Below, in pieces: positions 62,320 to 64,000 of a stretch of 64,000 nucleotides of DNA (the stretch's first letter is position 1; every line of letters starts with the position of its first letter). Source of the stretch: Mytilus galloprovincialis (Eukaryota; Mollusca; Bivalvia; Mytilida; Mytilidae); assembly GCF_965363235.1 (NCBI RefSeq), contig NC_134840.1:95802416-95866415 (forward strand), written 5' to 3'. A model generated the notes under the pieces. That model did not search any database, was not told where the DNA came from, and saw nothing but the letters and a program-made list of their open reading frames with translations. Made by a program: the position numbers and the translations under genes.

Positions 62320-63905
62320 CTATAAAATAGAATTACTTTATCAATAGGCTATTTTATAATTCACAAAAAAAAACTGGTTTCTAACATCATCCTATTAAGA
62401 AAACACTTAATTGACAACACTATATATATTACAAGTAAACGCATATTATACAACACACATTTGATTTGCCTGTTTCCATGCAAAAATAAATCAAAAATAT
62501 ATATCAATATTAAATTGATTCACATAAAAAATATTAAAAACGCATAACATTACTGATTCAACAGCCCATGAATACTTGTATGTCGCTTAAAAGCTGAATA
62601 GAGCGTATATCGTGCCCTTATCATATCTTTGTAAACCATGTAGACTCTAAATAAAACTTAAAAAGCTAAACTGTATTTTAAGGCAGCATTATATCTATAA
62701 AAACTTTGCATTCTCATTTATGCATCACACACACATGCATATATAAATTGCTTGCTATTGTGAATAAAAATCATTTTTTTACTTACATCTTGGGAAAATG
62801 TGTGTTTGTGACACAGTATAACTGTTCCGGGACATTTGTCCAGTGCTGTGCATAGAAAACCATATCAGCTGCATTCATTAGCCCAAATCCAAGGACTTGA
62901 CTAACTATTAACAAAATAACAATCATCAAATATCCATTTTGCTAAAAGCATAGCTCAACATAATATGGCCTCAAATAACAGAATTATGACTTTGTGTAAC
63001 TATAATGCAATTCAAATTTTCAAAAATGTTCTCTTTTTATAAAATTATAAGGTTGATATAGAAATAAGACGACGTGGTATGTATACATTATCTAATTTGT
63101 CGTACGAGTATAAGTTTTTGCAATTTTGTCTCTTGTTCAAACTGTAATACATACAAAAATTTATTTACAAACTCTAACATGTAAACTATTCAAAAGTTTC
63201 AAAGTCAATTGACCATAACTGAAGCCTCTTTCATAAAATAGGTCCATATAATATTCATGTAAATAGGATGATATAACCGCATACTATATGTCATACTACT
63301 TTGACCTACCATTAGTGGCCCACTTACTCTGGCCTTATCAAACGCTTATACATTTTTGACGACGCCTCTGGAAATAGCACGACTTAGTAACGCTTTTTTT
63401 TGACTTCGTAGAGGCGACACAAAGATCAGAAGTTGCAGATAACAAAATAAAAACATCATGAAAAAAGCTCAAATATATTCGTCAGGTTACTACACAAAAA
63501 GTTAAAGACCACCAAACGAACCCCGTCCAGATCCAAGTATGATCTCATGTGTTTTTGAAGGGTAGGTAGATCCAAAAATATCTTTGGACGTCAAACATCG
63601 ATCAACAACGTATCTATCATTAGTAGTATTGAACATTCGACATCTTATCCAAGGATAGTCTTGTGACCATCCATACATAACTATGTGTTTAAGGGGCTTT
63701 AATTCTGTAACATTGTATCTCCGATTCACCCCAAGTTGTAACATTGCTTTGGATTTTAAAACACTGTAATCCTGATTAAGATTGTAAGCTTGTACCTTGT
63801 TTATAAGCTCCATTTGTTTGCCACGAGGAATATGTATCATTCAAGTCATATCTGTCAGACGATAAGACGATTATGTATTGTACATCTCTCCATGTTAGAT
63901 TAGTA
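61968..63905 (-). CDS. Proprotein convertase (kexin/furin-type, S8B), C-terminal exons, partial
   Basis: Three exons in phase: 63905-63796 (TNLTWRDVQYIIVLSS, WQTNGAYKQ), 62904-62787 (VSQVLGFGLMNAADMVFYAQ, HWTNVP) and 62319-61968 (P domain). These align with the furin stretch LTWRDMQHLVV ... VSHSYGYGLLDAGAMVALAQ NWTTV, then the P domain with [54 protein letters not shown]. The enzyme cleaves precursor proteins at basic sites in the secretory pathway; the P domain stabilises the catalytic domain. The catalytic Asp, His and Ser exons lie beyond 64000. The frame stops (TAG at 61968) directly after the P domain, without a Cys-rich region. A donor-like gtataa inside the last P-domain strand would instead join in phase to the EGF exon at 59297. 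Family assignment is strong; the 3' structure is open. Confidence 0.85.
62320..62786 (-). other. Convertase intron
   Basis: AT-rich, nothing recognised. Confidence 0.4.
62787..62904 (-). CDS. Convertase exon: catalytic domain C-terminus to P domain
   Basis: 118 nt, acceptor gttaatag, donor AGAT|GTAAGT. GLMNAADMV is the conserved GLLDA-type helix that follows the catalytic Ser region in this family. Confidence 0.85.
62905..63795 (-). other. Convertase intron with an unexplained open frame
   Basis: 63780-63502 on the minus strand stays open and reads KHIVMYGWSQDYPWIRCRMF, DRYVVDRCLTSKDIFG, HEIILGSGRGSFGGL. Composition looks protein-like, but it has no splice acceptor and no domain I recognise. 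May be a coding relic or an alternative exon. The rest is AT-rich. Confidence 0.35.
63796..63905 (-). CDS. Convertase exon: end of catalytic domain
   Basis: 110 nt, acceptor ttattccag at 63914-63906, donor CAAG|GTACAA. 36 codons plus one base each side. A second open frame runs through this exon into the intron (63840-63502) but is not the convertase frame. Confidence 0.8.
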
Positions 63906-64000
63906 CTGGAATAAGTAAAAACAAATATACACTGACTTTTCATTGAAATGGTATAATGTTAATGATAGACCATGAGAAATAAAAGTTTTGAAACGAAAAC

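Noticed and set aside
63502-63840. The 112-codon frame starting at 63840 as a gene in its own right
   Set aside because: Its first part overlaps the convertase exon 63905-63796, whose own frame matches furin closely. Only the intronic part is kept as an open question.
1-64000. tRNA and rRNA genes
   Set aside because: I found no cloverleaf with a convincing A and B box, and no rRNA-like conserved block, by eye. A tRNA scan would be decisive.

Overview
The window looks like nuclear DNA of a mytilid bivalve, probably a Mytilus-type mussel. It is AT-rich and intron-rich, about half is interspersed or tandem repeat, and several repeats (the SINE-like 'gagacaactctccatcc' family, ~160 bp pearl/BIV160-like repeats, hammerhead-headed retroelements) resemble mussel repeats I know. 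That assignment is from memory and was not tested by a search.

Host genes. (1) A three-exon dystroglycan-like gene on the + strand (11415-26062, 480 aa) has a signal peptide, cadherin-like and SEA-like extracellular domains, one membrane span and a tail with three PPxY motifs. Its two introns are filled with satellites: a 39-bp array in intron 1, and in intron 2 a 35-bp array that has captured part of exon 2. Both arrays are split by DNA transposons with readable target-site duplications. (2) A two-exon gene on the - strand (34248 to 31556) encodes a predicted 362-aa protein with RecB-type PD-(D/E)XK nuclease motifs, a 13-residue tandem repeat and a C-terminal tail anchor. I do not recognise it as a described family. 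(3) The 3' half of a proprotein convertase gene on the - strand (63905 to 61968, continuing beyond 64000) is followed on the same strand by phase-compatible exons for an EGF domain, a heavily N-glycosylated stalk and a membrane anchor (59297 to 54899). (4) There is a weak candidate for a 3' terminal exon pair on the + strand near 38816-39236.

Mobile DNA. At 45249-49309 lies a compact palindromic Polinton-type element with 6-bp target-site duplications. Its ~1.74 kb inverted arms each carry a packaging ATPase/cysteine protease gene, around a central unique capsid-type gene. The rest includes a LINE fragment whose coding region has expanded into a 47-bp tandem array, Penelope-like reverse transcriptase remnants, and hammerhead-ribozyme-bearing retroelements (50432, 57266 and decayed copies). 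It also includes hAT-like MITEs with 5-bp duplications, TA-flanked MITEs and nested TIR elements. Three unrelated elements (4212-5035, 34617-35776, 42411-43218) share one plan: inverted ends built from short GC-rich tandem motifs.

Layout: 1-3300 repeats and LINE; 3300-11300 nested TIR elements; 11400-26300 dystroglycan gene; 26700-31230 pearl-like repeats, 53-bp array, Penelope-like remnant, SINEs; 31556-34248 nuclease-like gene; 34600-45200 foldback element, MITEs, SINEs; 45249-49309 Polinton-type element; 49800-53800 decayed coding remnants and ribozyme elements; 54815-64000 convertase/EGF/membrane exons, with the remnants of retroelements between them.
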